From contig JBMONO010000009.1 of the NCBI GenBank assembly GCA_049323655.1, positions 62,001 through 126,000 on the forward strand: a stretch of DNA of 64,000 nucleotides. The letters are read 5' to 3'. This document shows positions 62,932-64,000 of the stretch, in pieces. Each line of letters begins with the position of its first letter. The stretch's first letter is position 1. This stretch comes from DB1 sp049323655 (lineage in GTDB: Bacteria; Desulfobacterota; Desulfobulbia; Desulfobulbales; SURF-16). Under the pieces are notes generated by a model. That model was not told the DNA's origin. It saw nothing but the letters and a program-made list of their open reading frames with translations, and ran no database searches. Position numbers and translations under genes: made by a program.

Positions 62932-62953
62932 ATTGATGGTTTCGCAAAAAATC
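62932..62953 (+). repeat. Dispersed intergenic repeat, partial copy C
   Basis: ATTGATGGTTTCGCAAAAAATC matches 19/22 to the reverse complement of part of copy A (5691-5712). It continues into AAACCAT, giving a small imperfect dyad (62936-62962). Lies upstream of cheA. Confidence 0.55.
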
Positions 62954-62999
62954 GCAAACCATGGCAGGCGGGGAAGTGAAAACAACGAGTTACAATGCA

Positions 63000-63041
63000 T
63001 TGCCCGTCGGAATCGTCGCTTTTTACGATTCCGACGGGCAA
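63000..63041 (-). terminator. 17-bp perfect hairpin after the TPR gene
   Basis: TTGCCCGTCGGAATCGT is followed by an 8-nt loop and its exact reverse complement, beginning one base after the stop codon of the minus-strand TPR gene. There is no T-run, so it is either a rho-independent terminator variant or an mRNA 3'-end stabiliser between the TPR gene and cheA. Confidence 0.6.
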
Positions 63042-64000
63042 TTACCGTGCAACAGCACTCGATTCTTCACCGAGCAGGCCCGGATCGATCTGACGCAGTT
63101 CGTCCTCAATGGCCTGCAGGTTCTGCGTCACCTTATCGATGATCTCGGCCCGGGGATATTTTTCCGTGACCTGGCGCAGTAACCGGCGGGATTCGAGAAG
63201 CAGTCGGCCTTTCACCGTCGGGTCGTTCTGCCGGCGTGCCTTGAGAAAAAGGGCCGCTGCCTCTTTACGAACTTCCGTGGCCGCCTGGGTTGACACCTCG
63301 ACTATTCGCGCCTCGGCCCGGTCACGCCAGGAGGGCTCCATACCAAGTTCTTCGAACAGGGCAAGGGCCTCGGCAAACTGCATATGGTCGACCATGGCCT
63401 CTGCCTCCTGCCACCTGCTTTCCAGCTCCTCCTCAAGCCCTGTTGTCGGCGGGACGATTACCTCTCCCATCGGTGCCGGCTCGCCGGGCACCACCGCCTC
63501 TTCCGCCGGCGCGACCGTCGCCGGCAACGCTATGCCGGCCACCAGTGAACGGGCGGCCTCGGTATAAACTGAAGCAGGAAATTCTTCCTCCAGTTGCCGT
63601 ACGCTGTCCAGCACCGCCTCCGGCGGATTGCCGGCCTCATGAGTGAGCCGTCCATAGAGGGCCTGCCGGAAGAGATCAAGCTCCCTGCCATGCGCATCGT
63701 GACCATCAAGAAGAGAGAGCATCTGGCCAATATTGCCCTCCTCCCGTTTCAGCGCGGTAAAGAAGCGGGCAACGTGCTGATATTCACGCCGAGCCGCCGA
63801 ATAATCGCCCAGGGCAAAGAAAATCTCTGCAGCCTGCAGGCGCAGAGGCCAGCCCTCCATCGCGTTAGCCGCGCCGGCCACCTCCAGCAGAACATCTGCG
63901 GCCTCGGCCAGCCGACCTGCATCCTTTAAGGCCTGACCATAGATGCGTCGGACCTCGATACCGGCAGCCATCTCGGGATTGGCGGTCCGCAGGTTTTCAT
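63042..64000 (-). CDS. TPR-containing protein (partial, N-terminus beyond window)
   Basis: The frame is open to the window edge and ends in TAA at 63042; at least 319 aa are visible. Helical pairs with TPR character: 'RRIYGQALKDAGRLAEAADV', 'LRLQAAEIFFALGDYSAARR', 'EAEAMVDHMQFAEALALFEE', 'LLLESRRLLRQVTEKYPRAE'. A Pro/Ala/Glu linker ('ALPATVAPAEEAVVPGEPAP') lies in the middle. No catalytic motif. Probably an envelope or scaffolding protein. Its relation to the downstream che operon is unclear because a strong hairpin separates them. Confidence 0.7.
   Translation of the reverse strand, partial: ENLRTANPEMAAGIEVRRIYGQALKDAGRLAEAADVLLEVAGAANAMEGWPLRLQAAEIFFALGDYSAARREYQHVARFFTALKREEGNIGQMLSLLDGHDAHGRELDLFRQALYGRLTHEAGNPPEAVLDSVRQLEEEFPASVYTEAARSLVAGIALPATVAPAEEAVVPGEPAPMGEVIVPPTTGLEEELESRWQEAEAMVDHMQFAEALALFEELGMEPSWRDRAEARIVEVSTQAATEVRKEAAALFLKARRQNDPTVKGRLLLESRRLLRQVTEKYPRAEIIDKVTQNLQAIEDELRQIDPGLLGEESSAVAR

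Overview
This looks like a chromosomal segment of a flagellated, sulfate- or sulfur-metabolising Desulfobacterota bacterium, most likely near Desulfobulbales. The evidence is a dissimilatory-type ATP sulfurylase (sat), a complete flagellin/cap/chaperone set, a che operon, several cobalamin-binding radical SAM proteins, and a short dispersed intergenic repeat. The taxonomic placement is inference; no rRNA or tRNA gene is present.

Layout. (1) Positions 1-4445 hold two divergent genes. One is a topoisomerase IA homologue whose catalytic tyrosine position is Asn and whose TOPRIM motif is altered. The other joins a winged helix, a 42-bp acidic tandem repeat and a SUMF1-like domain. (2) Positions 4468-7581 hold aroB, a small winged-helix gene and sat. 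(3) Positions 7836-13715, minus strand, hold fliC, fliD, fliS, a fliT/flgN-like gene and flaG. The flagellin is 807 aa with a large Ser/Thr/Gly/Ala-rich repeat insert. (4) Positions 14036-50939, plus strand, form a roughly 37-kb array of tightly packed, often 4-bp-overlapping genes. It contains a SPINDLY/OGT-type TPR glycosyltransferase fused to a methyltransferase, a winged-helix/Rossmann regulator, a NeuB fusion, a NusG/RfaH paralogue, a CMP-sugar transferase, several GT2 and GT4 enzymes and four B12-radical SAM proteins. It also contains a NodB-like deacetylase, two sulfotransferases, a nucleotidyltransferase-fold protein, an NPP-type phosphodiesterase, an AsnB amidotransferase, methyltransferases, a DUF1919 protein, a Maf (DUF115) protein, GDP-mannose 4,6-dehydratase and an FAD oxidoreductase. 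(5) Positions 50975-56064 carry mixed housekeeping genes: a frameshifted tatC, a YkgJ-like gene, DUF3124, a 5-formyl-THF cyclo-ligase, a D-Ala-D-Ala carboxypeptidase and an ogt-type alkyltransferase. (6) Positions 56169-64000, minus strand, hold a chemotaxis operon (cheA, cheW, cheR, cheD, an HDOD gene, cheB) downstream of a partial TPR protein gene.

How it fits together. The plus-strand array begins directly upstream of, and divergent from, fliC. It contains an OGT-like transferase, Maf, NeuB and NeuA-like genes, and no recognisable flippase, Wzy polymerase or ABC exporter. The simplest reading is a flagellin glycosylation island that makes and cytoplasmically attaches a heavily decorated (sulfated, methylated, amidated, possibly C-methylated) nonulosonate-containing glycan to the unusual repeat domain of the flagellin. 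A lipid-linked surface glycan remains possible because one GT2 and one polytopic protein are membrane bound.

The observations most worth following are the inactivated topoisomerase paired with the repeat/SUMF1 protein, the in-frame OGT-methyltransferase fusion that keeps an internal start signal, the Rossmann domain that recurs in four otherwise unrelated island proteins, the four B12-radical SAM genes, and the T9 frameshift in tatC.
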